Shown one piece after another: positions 1 through 15,035 of a stretch of DNA of 64,000 nt. The position numbers were made by a program, and so were the translations under genes. Below the pieces are notes generated by a model. The model was not told where the DNA came from. It saw only the letters and a list, made by a program, of their open reading frames with translations, and did no database searches. The stretch's first letter is position 1; each line of letters begins with the position of its first letter. Source of the DNA: Nymphaea colorata (taxonomy: Eukaryota; Streptophyta; Magnoliopsida; Nymphaeales; Nymphaeaceae); the NCBI RefSeq assembly GCF_008831285.2, contig NC_045141.1, positions 14,990,106 through 15,054,105 on the forward strand, given 5' to 3'.

Positions 1-1240
1 CAATTCATCTTAAAACGATGTTAAGAATTGCCCCTCAAAATTAATGACCCACTGTTCTTAACTTTCAAGATGGAGATAATAGTCCTAGAAGAGAGTCCTC
101 CACTTGCAATCAAACACCTAAAGAGAAAAAGATGTTCAACTCGAATCAAACACCTAAAGAGCAAAGGATGTTCAACTAAAGGCTAGAAACCAAGACAGAC
201 ATTTCATTAATAGTCTCCATTTATAAGCCCTTGAAAATCTCTCACAATCTTCGCGTGTGCGACCCAAGTCCGAGTGTTGAACCGGCTCTGATACCATTGT
301 AACAACAACCCAACCCACTCTCGGGCTCAGGCTCCTAGTTCGACGAATCCCAACCCACCCCTATCAGTTTTGGCTTCACCAGGACAGTCATTTCATTAAT
401 GGTCTCCATTTATAAGCAATTGAAAATCCCTCACAATCTTCGATACATGACTAAACTTTTGGGGTGTTACAATCTTTGATGGTTATGAAACATAGTGTTT
501 GACAATAGGAACACAATGTGAATGTTTCATGGTTTGTATTAAAGATTGGATGGATTCATGAGACATTTGAACATATGTTTTATGAATTTGCTCTAATATA
601 AAGTGTTTTTAAAGTCTTTTTGTTAAATGAAACAATTTGTAATTGCTTCAAGATTTTGTTTTAAAAATTAAAGCAGATACATATAACATTTTTTAAGTTA
701 TTCCGTAAACCTTCTCTAATTTTTGAGTTATATTTATGAAATAGTTACATACTCTTTAATTTGCCAAAGAGACCTTAGGATTACAAATGGGAAACCTTTT
801 ACATTTTAGGTGCATTAAATTAATTTAGAATGCTCCCCATGTCGTGATTGACAATCAGAGCTTGAGCTATCTTGGGCTTTAGATGGTGTTTGATAAACTC
901 GGAATTATGATCCTTAAGATTTGACAAATCATGGATTTAAGATCAGAACCTTCTCTTTCCAACATTTTTCAATGCAAAAGAAGTAAAATAAGGTTCTTTT
1001 TAAGTGTGGATCAGTTTGATGAACAATAGATTTTACCACGGATCTTTCGTTGAATCAGCAAAAGCATGTCATGTTATACCTACATTTGATTCATGGATTT
1101 CAAATCCGGAGTAATCAGTATCGTTGTTGTTATTAGAGAAAAAGAAAAGAAACAAGGGAACCAACTTGCACACCAGAATAGACATTCGATTCTCATATAA
1201 AATGCGGCTGTATTACTTCAGCTTTGATTTAACATTTCAT
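1..1240. other. Intergenic AT-rich DNA with repeats, no gene
   Basis: I see no coding exon here. The left part holds diverged repeated sequence, described in the next entry. Around 490-620 and 870-1110 are AT-rich stretches with phrases such as 'catgaatttg...aaagattg' and 'ttcatggattt' that recur in loose form near 35.3-35.5 kb and 58.1 kb. They look like old, degraded copies of a dispersed repeat, but I could not define their ends. The 3' untranslated region of the CCoAOMT gene probably lies at about 1200-1442. Confidence 0.5.
194..475. repeat. Degenerate direct-repeat pair of a dispersed repeat family
   Basis: A segment of about 60 bp starting near 194 ('gacagacatttcattaa') recurs with few changes near 383 ('gacagtcatttcattaa'); both copies run on into 'ctccatttataagc' and 'ctcacaatcttcg'. 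Between them is a stretch near 285-350 that resembles the arms of the foldback element at 37.80-38.00 kb. The right end, near 455-475, reads 'cttttggggtgttac'; its reverse complement resembles sequence near 39.23 and 39.47 kb. The family is not identified. No coding capacity is visible. Confidence 0.45.
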
Positions 1241-1442
1241 GAAAAATAACAAGAACTTCTAAACCAGTAATCTTTTAGATGGGGATTTGTTGGCTTGCCG
1301 CGCCATGCCTCATTCCAACATTGTTTCAAATCCCACAAGCCAAAGGAAGAAAGCAAAAAGAACGAAAAAATTACAAAGATATAGCAGAAGTTGCAGGAAG
1401 GCCAAGCAGAGAGCAGCAAGACTGGTGGCTGTCCTTTTAGGC

Positions 1443-2837
<1,395 letters not shown>

Positions 2838-2953
2838 CTCCTCTCTTCTTCTTCCTCTTCTCAGCTTCCTCTGGCAACTCAGGCTTTGATGGTGGAGAGG
2901 GAGAGAGCTGATATTGGCAACTGAGGCTTTGATTTTGGAGAGGGAGATAACTC

Positions 2954-2960
2954 ATATTTA
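2954..2960 (-). promoter_or_regulatory. Probable TATA box of CCoAOMT
   Basis: Read on the minus strand, this is TAAATAT inside 'gataaatatgag', about 115 bp upstream of the ATG at 2837. The start of transcription would then fall near 2925, leaving a pyrimidine/purine-rich leader of roughly 90 nt. The position is inferred from the motif alone. Confidence 0.5.
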
Positions 2961-3045
2961 TCAGCCCTCTGTGTGTGAGCCAGAGAGGACCAACAACCAC
3001 ACACCGCCGGGCTCTAATTGGGACCCACCTAAGCCGGCGACTTTT

Positions 3046-3092
3046 ACCAACCATGACGCACTACGCTGACGTGACACCAAACCTCACCAACC
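3046..3092 (-). promoter_or_regulatory. AC-type (MYB) elements upstream of CCoAOMT
   Basis: Two exact ACCAACC motifs (AC-II type) lie at 3046-3052 and 3086-3092, with a related ACCAAACC at 3076-3083 and an ACGT-core TGACGTGA at 3067-3074. AC elements are known binding sites for R2R3-MYB regulators of lignin genes. They sit about 85-135 bp upstream of the likely TATA box, the expected place. The motif matches are seen directly; regulation by MYBs is inferred from the family. Confidence 0.6.
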
Positions 3093-3099
3093 CTCTTCT

Positions 3100-3778
3100 C
3101 TCTCTAGGTTAAGAACTCAGGAATCAGGATATTCAAGTGAAAAGATTTAACTAATTGGCATGTTATGTATAAAATGGAGCTGCCATTTAGTGGTCGACGT
3201 GAAGCACAATGTGTGTGTGTTTTTTTTTAGGTTTTTAAGTTTTTATTATATTATTGTGTTTTTAAGGATTTTAAGTTTTTATTGTATTATTGATGAAACA
3301 CAGGCGAATTCATATTCGAAAAAAATACTTCTTGAAGTGACATGATCTTTGACGTCCAAAACGTTAGCAAATGACCCTCCATTAGAGGGTTATAATAACA
3401 TGAAAACGAAAGAAAGGAAAAAGATCTCTACATATCAATAAAATAAAGCTGTTCCACCAACCTGCGTTTACGTAATGAATCATGATATTCACGTCTTTGG
3501 GGTCGAAAATGCCTGAAAATAAACTTATTGCTAGATTTTACGCGAGGCCATAAAAAACTCAACCGAAATCTCTTGAGTATGAGATCTGGTGGATTTTATA
3601 TATAGGTAGGAATTAGGTAAAACAAGTGTAAAAATGAGATTGGTTGAACATATATATATATTTCAAGTTCCTGCCATTGTTAAAAGCATAAAGAAGCTGA
3701 AATTCTTTGGTCATTTGATGCTCTCACCATTCACACATAGATTTAGATGACATGGAAAATCTACCTCAAATACACACA

Positions 3779-3810
<32 letters not shown>

Positions 3811-3958
3811 GAAAAAATTGGTAAAAGCTAGGCACCCAGGCCCTTTAATTTTGATTTGGTGTTTATCATTTGTTAAACCTTAATGGTGTTTCTATAATAA
3901 AAAAATCGTATACTGTATTTAAAATAACTTTTGAGAAAAAATCGAAGTTTTTTATCTT

Positions 3959-3994
<36 letters not shown>

Positions 3995-4756
3995 GAGCAC
4001 GACAAGGTCTACGTAAACTAATCATTGTTGTCAAGTATATCAGTCGAGACTGGCATGGTCGTTGGGTCTATGAGCATTGGCTGCAGCCTGACGGCCTTGA
4101 CGTGCCACTGCGCCAACCAGCTTCATCCCGCCGCCCAAGTGGCGGGGCCGCCACTGTTGCGTCATCTTCTGCACCGCTGAGTCATTGTTGGCGGCTGATC
4201 AGAGTAACCTGATCGTTGATCTCCGACGTGGTGGTTCCTAACGTTAGAGCTCATCTCACACCGTGATTCGTTAGGTGGCCCTGCCCAGATCTTATGATTT
4301 CTCCGATTGCTTTCAGTTTGGCTACCAAAAGTTTTCAACCTTCTGCGATTCTGGTGACTCCTCTCCGACCAGAACAAATAATTTACAGTGGTTGGTGGCT
4401 GACAGTGAGATTATGACCGTTAACCTCTTCTTCTTCTCTCTCTAGAGAGAGAGAAAGAGAGAGAGAAGGTTAAACCCTTCCTCCATCCAATCATCGCCAC
4501 CCTAAACACACCGCCAGATTTTGAATTCTGAATGGTGCAGACCGGAGGAATTTGGATGGAAAAATCCAACATCATATATACGTATATAAGTTTGGTTGTT
4601 GGATGTTGCAGAATAGATAAATCATCCAAAACCGTCGGTAAATGCACCATAAACTGTTGCTACACCTAAAATTGTTGCTAACGTTTTGGTGCTTTTAACG
4701 ACGGTTTTCCAATATTTTGTCATTAAACAACAGAAGGCAGACGGGCCACTGGCTAA

Positions 4757-4799
<43 letters not shown>

Positions 4800-4968
4800 C
4801 GCCAGGATATTTTGTACAGTTGGGCCAAGACGATTCGTGGGTCGGGCCAAGAGGAGCAACCAAGAGCAAGGGTCGGGCCAAACTAAAAAAATTTGATTTT
4901 TCCAATGTTAAAAAAAAAAATTTCTGCACTCATCCGGGCCATAGCCTTGGCATCCCCCCTCCCTCCGC

Positions 4969-5017
<49 letters not shown>

Positions 5018-6560
5018 GTAAATGCTTACCATAATTTTTTCAATTGCATATGGCAACATGTATATGACCATGGCGATACAAACTTGACTAGAATGCAGGG
5101 TAGGTGATTTTAGCTGGTGGGACATTTAATATATGTTGCACCTTCCCCCTTCCCTCCCCAAAGAAGACAACCATCCTTGACATGTCTTTTTCATATTTGT
5201 AGCATATTTTCACATATGTTTGTTGTTTTTTATAATTTCCCAAGTCGTCGTCATGCTTATTATTATTATTATTATTATTATGAGATGTATATATACGGTC
5301 CAAGTAACGACCACATGCAGAGGGAGACTGTCAAGTCCACATAAAAAAGAAGTGGCTTTGCATATTTCAATCTGTTGCAAAGTTCTTAATGCATATGAAG
5401 AAGGCAAGTAAATAAAATTTCTCCTTGTCATAATCATTTACATGTAGAGCAAAAAGGTGAAGAGTTTCGAAAGAAAGACAGGCGCTCCATTGTAACACCA
5501 AGTTTACAATGACACAGTCTGTCAAATTTTGGCTGTCGCAGTCTTAGATTTCTTAATAGATAGAAAGACACATCTAAACTTGGAAAGTGGCCAATGTACC
5601 ACGTACTCCTAAGTCAATTGTGAAATTGCATCTATAAAATACGATTGTACAAAAGATCACTAGTAGTATAGTTTTTCCCCGACCCTAAGTTGTGTGTGTG
5701 TGCGTGCGTGTGTGTATATATATGTATATATATATATATATAGGTGCATCAATCTTGGTTCCTGCTACTTTTGTCATCCAGGAGGTTCTAAGAAAAAAAT
5801 CGAACCGCATAGATGTCGACTAGAATGTTCAAAGATGTAAGTTTACACCAGATCACCCAAATTCAATGTATAGAGACAGATAGAGATATTAAGCAGCTCA
5901 GTTGTTTTCCCTTTTTAGGTAACGTGCCTTTTCTGTTTTCACCTCTTAGGTTGCGTTTGACCGTCCACATATCTCAATTCCAAGAGGATCTGAAATCAAC
6001 GATAGCCGAAATCTGCAGTTTTAACAAACTATAGATTTCAGCTTGAACCCCCACCCACACTTAGATTCAAACCTGTGCTATGTTATAAAAACACAACCTT
6101 AGTTTGATTCAAGGTCCACCTTCCCCACAAAATCCAACCTTAAAATCATAAATTTAACTAAAATCTTTGGTTTGTTTAAACTAAAGATCTCCCAAAAGAC
6201 ATTTATACAGCTTCGGATGTAAGATCTATAGCCATCAAATGAAACCTTAAGAGATGCTTCGTAGCCCTCGACCTCATTTACGACCTAGAACTACGAGCTA
6301 GATTTACTGAGAGATCGGACCCTAAGAAAAAACATCTTGGAGCAAATTATGTTGCTAAACCTGATGTTGTCGAAAAAATTAAAGGAAACCCGCATCTGGA
6401 CCCTCTGAAGAGACGTCAAAAATCACAGAATCCATCACTGCCTACCAAAAACCGCCATAGACAAAAACATGGTAGCTCCTTGGTTCTTCAGTAACTCAGC
6501 CATGTTCAAGCATTAACTCTCATTAGCTGAGGTTTTAAACCCTTCCAGACTAGAATTCAA
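3100..6560. other. Intergenic region with long (TA)n microsatellites, no gene recognised
   Basis: No exon of a known family was found. Pure (TA)n tracts lie at about 3787-3810, 3962-3991, 4760-4797, 4971-5015 and 5714-5742, and an (ATT)n tract at about 5256-5282. A short island of higher GC content at about 4040-4380 has an open minus-strand stretch of about 70 codons with no recognisable similarity; I do not call it a gene. 5945-6230 contains phrases typical of degraded short transposons ('aggttgcgtttgaccg'). Polyadenylation of the MBR-like gene probably occurs at the right edge, roughly 6600-7000. Confidence 0.5.
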
Positions 6561-7077
6561 TCATGGAGATAAATATGGAATTCGTTTACAAAGCCGCATT
6601 GCTGAGAACCATTCAGCAGAGAGCCCACAAAACGGGTAGCTCTTTCTGAAGGCTTACAGAAACGCACTGAATTCTGTCGTTTTTTAAATAGAGACGCTGG
6701 TTTGGGCTTGTTGGTGGCATTAGAATGACAGTGTGTCTCCTTGAATGTGTCGCCAAGCCTTATATACAAAAAAAAAAGTCTAGAAGACTTCTTCCTGCCG
6801 ATTCACCAGACATCAAACATGACAATGACAGTGTTTCCAAGAATAGGGAGGCCATCTGAACGATCAGCATGCCTAGAAACGGCTCTCAGGTATTGGGAAG
6901 AAGCACCAAAGGACAGGCTCTTAAAACAAAAAAACAGAAGAAAAATGATTTGGCATCACTAAGATGAGCGATTCAATGAGGTGGAAGGGGGAGTGAGAGA
7001 GCCACTTGATCTTTTGCTGCTTCCCGTTCTCTCATGCCTGTCATCACATTAAGCCATAGTTTTCTCTCTTACCATCA

Positions 7078-10000
7078 TCAAACATCAGAGCAGGTGGTTG
7101 AAGTGGTGGTGGTAACCAAGGCCGTAGTTTTGCAAATGGGACACAAGTTCTTGCGCACAAGCCACTGCATTATGCAGCCTGTATGAAAGTCATGCCCACA
7201 CTCCAGTATCCCGAGGTCCTCCTCATCCACATATTCCTCCTATCAATAGTGGAGGAAGATGGTCCGATATGAGCAAGTGCAACAGTTTATGGCTGCAAAA
7301 GATCAAGGATGAACGTTGTTGAAGTTTACCTGACAAATACAGCATGGTTCGACTTCTGTTGCCTCGTTATTTGCTGCAGAGTCATATTTCCTCTTCTTCA
7401 AACACTTGATTATGGTCTCCTCACTCAATCCCGTACTTACATTTCCTATTCGCTCTTCTAATGCTAACAGTTCCTGAAAGTTCGGCCAGAATGCAATCGT
7501 GTGCTTAAATCTTTTACGTTCCAAAACCACTGCATTAGTTAAATTGAAGTTCCAAGCAGGGCATACCTCATATGACATGTTATCAACATCTAACCTCATG
7601 TCCCTGTGCCGATCGTGCAGATCTGCCCTACTATAAAATGCTGGCTGGTCCAGAATCAAAACATCCTACAAACATACCAAGAAATTATGGAACAACGTTC
7701 CAGATTTCCTTCAATCCAGAAAGAAACAGACTTCCCACCTAGACAATAAAAGCATGTCTGGCAGTTTAACATTACCATATATTTCTGCATACATCAGAAA
7801 TTCCCAATTCTTATAGGTCACATGTGCTTAATAATAATTATTTCACTGCTTTATACTATTGAATTGCAAAAGGGGGTTAATGTAACCAACCTCAAACCTT
7901 AAACTCTCTCCACGACGAATAAGGTCCAATGCATTCTGGATCTGTTTCCAAGAACATAAGCAAACAGATCAACACCAACACTTCCCCCAGAAGTATAGCA
8001 AACTAAATAAAAGTAGATGCCTTGATGAATCAAGTGTAACAAGTGAACAGAGTAAATACACTTAGAACAAGCTAAAAGAACTAAACCATACTTTTCCAGC
8101 CACCTAGTCTACATAAGCGCAGATATATTAGATGCTGAACGTTTATAGCCAACCACGGCATCAACAGCAATAGGGTAACAAGGAGTCTAGGAATCCTCAT
8201 TGCAGAATTGCATGATTGCATCAGCAGCGTCAAGTGCCAGTTATTACCACACCCGATGGTCAACCTACAGTGCCACTGTTGCAAAAGTTTGTTTCAGCTA
8301 TCGCACGCATGGTTAAAGAATATGTTATTTTCCTTCAAAATAATTGGAATTGTCAGGATGCCAATCCTTACTTCCAAAACTTTTCTTTTGATATAATCAT
8401 CTTCCATGCTAGCTCACAAATTTATTATTCATATGCAACCACCAGACATACCAAGGATGGAATATGGGCCTGCATTGTTGGTTGATAGCAAATGGTAACT
8501 TGTTTCAGATATTTAAGCAGATTGATTAGTTGTACAACCACACGTTAACATGCACAATTCCTGCTTCATCCCATTTCACATTTTCCAAACATTTATCAGT
8601 ACTTTCTCAATTTGTAATAAACAGTATACAAACATATTTGAACCATACTGCATAAGTATTATATTATGGTAGATTTTTCTCCTACACTCCTAAACCAACT
8701 GGCAGGCTACTTTTTTTCTGTTGAGAAACATAAGAAATTAAAACCCATTCTAGGCATCAGGAAAGCAACAAATATGAAACACTGTAACAGTAAAAAGCTA
8801 TCAGTCTAATGATTGATACGGTTCTTGGCTTCTTGGAAGTCTTATTCCGAAAATAGTTTTCTTCAAAGTATTGAGATAGTTTTCTCCAAAGAACCTGGGA
8901 GTTCTAAATCATGAAGGCGTAAAAAATCAAATATATAAAAGTCGTATGAAACAATAAGTACTGGTTATAAAAAAATCGCTAGAAAAGTTTTTAATATAAA
9001 ACAAACATAAACATTAGGAAAAAAATCACTCTTAACATAGACACACACACTCTTCTAGATAAGTTCCTGTAAAATAACATACTAAGTTATATTCTTTCTT
9101 CTTACTCTGAATTCTTAACTGGATTTTGCAGTTATATCAGAAAGTCCTAACTCCTAAGTTCTTTTTGTTGGATAATTTTCAAAGGTACAGCTAACATGAA
9201 ACCCAGGATCTTTGGAGTTCTCCTTGCATTACTCCCAAGAAAACAGTTAAAGATAGAATCACCAGCCAGTCAAGAGAATATCATTTCAGTCTAGGTATCA
9301 ATAGGGAGCTAAGGTTGGCCATTTTACATGTAACAGGAAATTTCAGCTTCCACTCATGATCTACGATCAGGTTTCAAACACACACAGTGTCACACTGTGC
9401 TAGCATAAGGTCGTCCAAGCAAAGTGTTCAATGTTTAAAACTTTAAATCATTTTAATATTGATGATTTCCTTAGGAAAAAAAAAGTGAAAACATGAAGAA
9501 GTTTTCAGAAAATAGTCAAATACCGCTGGAACATATAAATTTCTCTTTTGGTGTTCCAAAGAAAACTTACTTTATTTCTTCAAGCTTTTTCCAATACATA
9601 CATACATAATATATGCATATATATAGCTGGAACATATAATTTTTTTTGGTTTCGAAAGAAAACATAGTTTGTTCATTCAAGCTTTAGTGAATATACATAT
9701 ATATTTCACGTATATTAAAAAAAAAACATTTTCTTAAAAAATCCAAAAATTTTATATGCCATTTAACATTCATGTTGGTCGAATCAGCAAGGACATCAAT
9801 TGCCTTTTATTGTTAACCAAAAGAAGTCAAGAGGATTACTTATTTACTTGCTCTACTATTGAAGAATAAATATACAGTGTATTAGGCCAATTAAGTTATT
9901 GTGCCTTCACAAGGAGCTCTCTGATGTTAAACCATCCAAATAGAGTTCCAGTAAATTGCGGTTCTATTCTCATTGACAAACTAAAGGCCAGCATAGATTG

Positions 10001-11915
10001 TAGCATGTGAGAAGTGCTAAAACTGAACAAGGCACAATCCATGCCATACCATACCAAACCCCAAAGTCCAGTTACTTTTAATCTAACAAGTGTCAAAATG
10101 TAAGAAATGCAGTTCAAGTTATACTCAGTATTCAGTAATGCAATAGCTTCAAAAGAAAATCACATGTACCAGTCTAAACCGCCCCTCATTTGCACCTTGC
10201 AGGTTCCTCATTGACAACGCAGCCCCAAGAACACCATCATCAGCCCTATCTAACAAGAAAGACGATCGCAGATAGTGATGTGGATGCCTCTGAATGCCAG
10301 CAGATGAAGGGAGCACAGAGTCAGCTGAAGAAGTGGTAGGAGCTGAAGCTGATGGTGGAAAGGCAGAGGACTGAGCTCCAGAATCAGAGTCTGATGATGG
10401 AACCAACGATCTCTGAACCCTTGATATCCAATGAGGAAGAGGTGGAAGGGGATTCTGGCTAGGAACCCAGCCAGCAGTTGAACGAGAAGGGGCAGAACCT
10501 GAGCCAGCTAGAGAAGTTGAAGTTGTGTTTGTATGTACATTCCCACTAGTTGAACCTGAATTAACTTGATCTTGAGTAAAACATCTTGCTGCAGGAGGTG
10601 GTGCAAAATTCAGATGCTCTGAGATGCTTCTAGACAAAGCCCTCAAGTTTGCACCCTCCCCCGAAACTGATGGCTCCTCACCAGAAATGGCAGGAGAACT
10701 TGATGAAGTACCAATTCTCAAATTAGTGCCCCCATTCCATCTCAAGGAATGTAAATTTTGATGAACACCATGGAGGTGTTGTGAACTAGAATGGTTATGG
10801 GGAGAACTGGTAGTAGCAATTATTGATCTCAAATGTGCATGCCTGCTTGATGGAAAACTTCTACCAGATGACGATGAATTAGGTGGCCAATAATAACTCC
10901 TTGAAGAACTTCCTGAGGACAACACCTGACCACGTGATGACTCTGGAGCATCTGTTGGGTTCAGTCTCATACGTACGCTTCTTTGAGAGCTTTCAGCACC
11001 ACTTCGGATGCACAAATAAGGACAATCTGCAACAGATCCACTGGTGCCAGTACAAAGTGCTGGGTTCAACTCTCCTTCAATAGAATTAACATTTGAAGAA
11101 TGCGGTGGACGCATAGAGCCATTTGGAGTTTCATTCTGCTCAGAAGGAGGAACGTGCTGAATGTTTTCCCCACCTTGCAGAAGGGAACTGTCTTCACCCA
11201 GTGATGATTGACCAGCTTCGCATTCCAACCTCTTCCTTTTGCTGAATAAATGACTTCGATCCGTTGAACAACCTGACCTGCTATTGTTATTATCTCCTAT
11301 GTTCCCAACAGTACCCGATGAGCTCCCACCAGGATCAGCAGAATTTCCAGTAAATATTGGCCTGGCTACAGAGGAAGATGCTGTACACTCGTGAGATCTA
11401 GAACCACCTATAAGTGGTTGCAGATCAGAGCCTATAAGGCCAGTGTCACGGCCAGAAATGTGAGATGATGGACTGAGATTCGAGCAACGATGGTCTAATG
11501 GCCCATTTGGAAGAGAATTATGCAGGCCTATCGTAACACTTTCCAGAGAATGTACATTACCCTGTTCCACTTGTCTCTCTAATAATGATGGACTAATTAA
11601 AGCATGTTCAGCTAATGGTAAATCCCAGCCATCATCCATTTTAACATCATGGCCAGCATGATCAAGGGTCGGCTGTCTGGTACTAGAGCCAACTAAATCC
11701 CAACGATTTAACTGGCTCCTGCTGTGACCTACAGCATCTATATGTGCCATATTGCCACGATCACTAGAAGGTAACAGATAATCATGTAAATTTTGTGAAC
11801 TACCTGAATTTGTCATATTACTCCAACAAATTTCTTGCCCATCCCTTGAGTTCGAACCATTTTCTAAGTCAAATGCTTCAAGAAATGCATTAACCGTACT
11901 TCTTTGACCTTGCAT
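7078..11915 (-). CDS. RING-H2 E3 ubiquitin ligase of the MBR1/MBR2 type
   Basis: A likely E3 ubiquitin-protein ligase. The Arabidopsis relatives MBR1 and MBR2 bind Mediator subunit MED25 (PFT1) and promote its turnover in flowering control; this partner is inferred from the family only. Coding exons are 11915-10170, 7941-7891, 7665-7567, 7473-7330 and 7239-7078, which join in frame to 733 aa. The start MQGQRSTV is the conserved N-terminus of this family. Residues 1 to about 580 lie in one exon and are Ser/Asn/Gly-rich and probably disordered. A conserved block follows, with phrases DIHDRHRDMRLDVDNMSYE-like (here from LHDRHRD) and ELLALEERIG. The C-terminal RING-H2 uses C676, C679, C694, H696, H699, C702, C713 and C716, with spacing x2-x14-x1-x2-x2-x10-x2. 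A 2.2-kb intron (10169-7942) splits the long exon from the RING part. The first, non-coding exon probably lies near 13.9-14.1 kb. Confidence 0.92.
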
Positions 11916-14100
11916 TGAAATTACACAACTTAAACTGGATTGCACTATCTAACAGTACTCCCACCTACTCTGCAGAAGGTCACAAGAAAGCACCAAAAGC
12001 ATTAAAGAAAATCACTAATCATTCTCTTCCAAAAAGAATTATTGAAAAACTTAGAAAGAGAGCATAACAAAAAAAGAAAAACGTACAAGAAAAAGATTAA
12101 AGGCACTCATGAGTTGCACAAGAAAACATAGCCATAATAGAATCTTACGCAAATCACAGACAGAAATAATTGGCATGGAGGAGCTAAGGTAGCTTACTGA
12201 CACTCTTAACACATACTACTGATATAAAAGATATAAAGCAAAGGAGAATCCAATATGCAAACTCACAACTTGGATGGGTAGACCAGAGATGAAAGACTAC
12301 ATTCTTAGAAGCACCTCAAGTTCACTAAAATTGAAACAGCAAGCAGGAGCTGGACAGAAGCAGCTACAGAAAGGCCAGTAGCTATTTTGTGTGAAAAGGC
12401 ATCTAGAGATCGCAAATTTAAATGCTTACAGGGTGCAAAACATGACATTCCCATGGAATGCCAGTTGAAGCTAAAAATGCTTATTGGACATGATATTTTC
12501 TAAGTTTCTACGTTGCAACCTTCACCGCATACCAAAGCTCTGCTGTTTATGCAAATGACAACTGACAAGTTGCTCAGGAATGTTAAGAAGCTCCAAGCTA
12601 GAGGAAACTGCATGTTTTAGTTAGCAGTTTGACATCTAAATTTACTATGCTAGAACTTTAATATCATAAGTGACCAATCTGTGGTTACTTAACTCCATCA
12701 TATAAACCATGTTGAAATTAAAGCAAAAAAGTGATAAATTGCAAAATATTGAAACAGAAAAAGATGTGATTATTGTGAAACGTTTTGGCAATCAAGTGAC
12801 AAAATGCGCCCATCCATAGGACAATACAACAGACTTCTCATGATGTTTTACATTTGTAAAGCTCCACAGATGCAAGTACCATGGTTTCAAATCAAACATT
12901 CGCAATATAGACACATGTATTTCGACATCTAAAACAGTCACAAGGAAACCACATTTCCTAATCAAGTCAGGCACAAAATTCAAAAGGCTGAACTTTACAA
13001 TAGAAAATGTAAGAAATAAATCCTAAGAGAAAAATGAGAACGAAGATACAAGAGCGTCAACATATATGAGGCTAGGGCCTGTATAAAAGGCAGCCCGATA
13101 AGCAAGAAAATGAAGGTGGAAAGAGAAGCAGGAATCTATGTTAGCTGATGCCTATGCACCACAGAGGTTTTTCTGGAACATAACATGCTAGATGCCAAAC
13201 ACTCCATAACTCAAGTTCACAATTTCAGAAGAAAAAGTAGGTCCACTGTCTTTCCACACATGAGATTGAACCCAAAATTCACATGCACCCAGCAGCTACT
13301 GGCAACGTTAAATGTCTGATTAATTCCCAATATGAGGAAAAGAAGAATCCCATACCAGCACAATCGCCAATAACATTTCTTATCGTTCACAAGCATGCAC
13401 CCAAAAGCAGAATTTTCCTTAAACCAGAGATATATAAAAAAAGATCGACGAAACATGGAATACTGACAAACAAAAATGATTCCCAGCTACGGATCAGCGT
13501 TTAATCGAACAAAGACGAAGCAAATCAATACAATTAAAACAACCTCCACATATAACCCCAAATGGAAGATCAGAAATTAGGTTGTCCACCTAAAACCAGA
13601 TAAAACAGAAGAAACGAGCAACGATTGTCCCAACAAGGACAATACCCATCAGGCAACGGAATGAATGACGAACAAAGCCACACTTTTCCCCAATCTCACA
13701 AAAACAGAAGAAGATAGACAACGCATACATAATGAAGACCCAAACCCATTCAATTATTTCCCCAACAGTAAAACAGAGGGAAGGGGAACGAGGGCACCGT
13801 GAAGCCAGAAATCCAGGAAAGGAGAAGACAGAGGGCTGTGGTGAATAGATTCACAGGCATACCGGGGAGAACCATAAATAATTGGCAGAAAGGAGGACGG
13901 TGCGAATCAGTCATCCAAACGATTCACAAGTACACCTGTTCATCGGAAGCCCCCTTCTTCCTGTCCATCGGAGGCCCGGTCTCTTCCCGTCTTACGGAGG
14001 AGTTTTCCGGCGAGAACGGGTTATCCCCCACAGGGAGCGGCGAAAGGAGAGAGAGAGCGAGAGCGAGAGCGAGAGCGAGAGAGGAAGGGATGGAGAAATC
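11916..14100 (-). promoter_or_regulatory. Leader intron and probable 5' untranslated exon of the MBR-like gene
   Basis: There is no coding sequence between the ATG at 11915 and about 14.1 kb. The stretch ends in a GC-richer island (about 13.9-14.1 kb) with a (GAGAGC)n-like purine tract at about 14047-14085. On the minus strand this island gives a pyrimidine-rich leader typical of a plant transcription start. A leader intron of nearly 2 kb between the island and the coding exon is inferred, as in relatives. Possible acceptors on the minus strand lie just upstream of 11970. The exact exon borders cannot be fixed from sequence alone. Confidence 0.45.
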
Positions 14101-14149
14101 AATACCATTAACAATAATAATATAGGAAAAAAATAAAATTTTCATGCTC

Positions 14150-14999
14150 TCAAGGCGACTGACACATCCGTCCCCGTCAGGCACTTACGAACTGTTTACT
14201 TAATAATTTTAAATTGGTTTTGAAAATTAAATTTCACCCAAAAGATTCACAGTTTTCTTCTAACAAAAACAAGATATTTCACCTTTAAAATTGAGAAATT
14301 CCCTATAAAATTAATTGTTTTTAAACGATGGAATTTAAAGCTATTTTAACGGCATAACCGTTGTAATATCTTAACCACGGTTAAAGAACCAAATTCACAG
14401 ATAGATCACAAAGAAAAACACTGTTATCGTTATTATTGATAATACCAAGAATAAGAATTACTATAATTAGAGTTATCATTGAATTATTATGGACCCCGTT
14501 GTTGTTGTTTGTTTTATTGTAATTTCTTTTTCCCGATAAAAGGAAAATGAGTGGAAAAGGGAAGAACAGTGGAGGGCCATTGATTCATTATGGCTCCTTG
14601 ACTACGCCAACTTTCCTTCTCCTGTCAAATTTGGATTTACTCACCTTTCTTTCTTTCTTTCTGTTCTAAACCAGGGAAATTTCCTTATTTCAAAGTAGGA
14701 AATATGCTCTCACTGGTGAAGAAATTTCCGGAAAATCTCATACTGGAAATGTCTTGGGGTGTGTTTGGATGCATGCCCAAAAAGGTGTTTTTGGAGCCCA
14801 AACCCTGTTTTGCCTACAAAATGTCTTTTTCTGCTGAGCTTTTCTATGTATAGAAAAGGAGCAGATTTTTTTGATATGATTATTCTCTTCAAGTTATCCA
14901 CTCCAAACCAATTTTTGTCTGGTGCATCCAAACCTATAAACATATTTTTTACAAAATCAGGTTTTTGAAAAATTCATTTTCTCTCTCTCTCTCTCTCTT

Positions 15000-15035
<36 letters not shown>

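Noticed and set aside
4622-5125. Open frames rich in Tyr-Ile
   Set aside because: They are translations of (TA)n microsatellites.
6557-6769. About 70-codon minus-strand frame downstream of the MBR-type gene
   Set aside because: There is no motif, no clear splice or promoter context, and it most likely lies at the 3' untranslated end of that gene or just beyond it.
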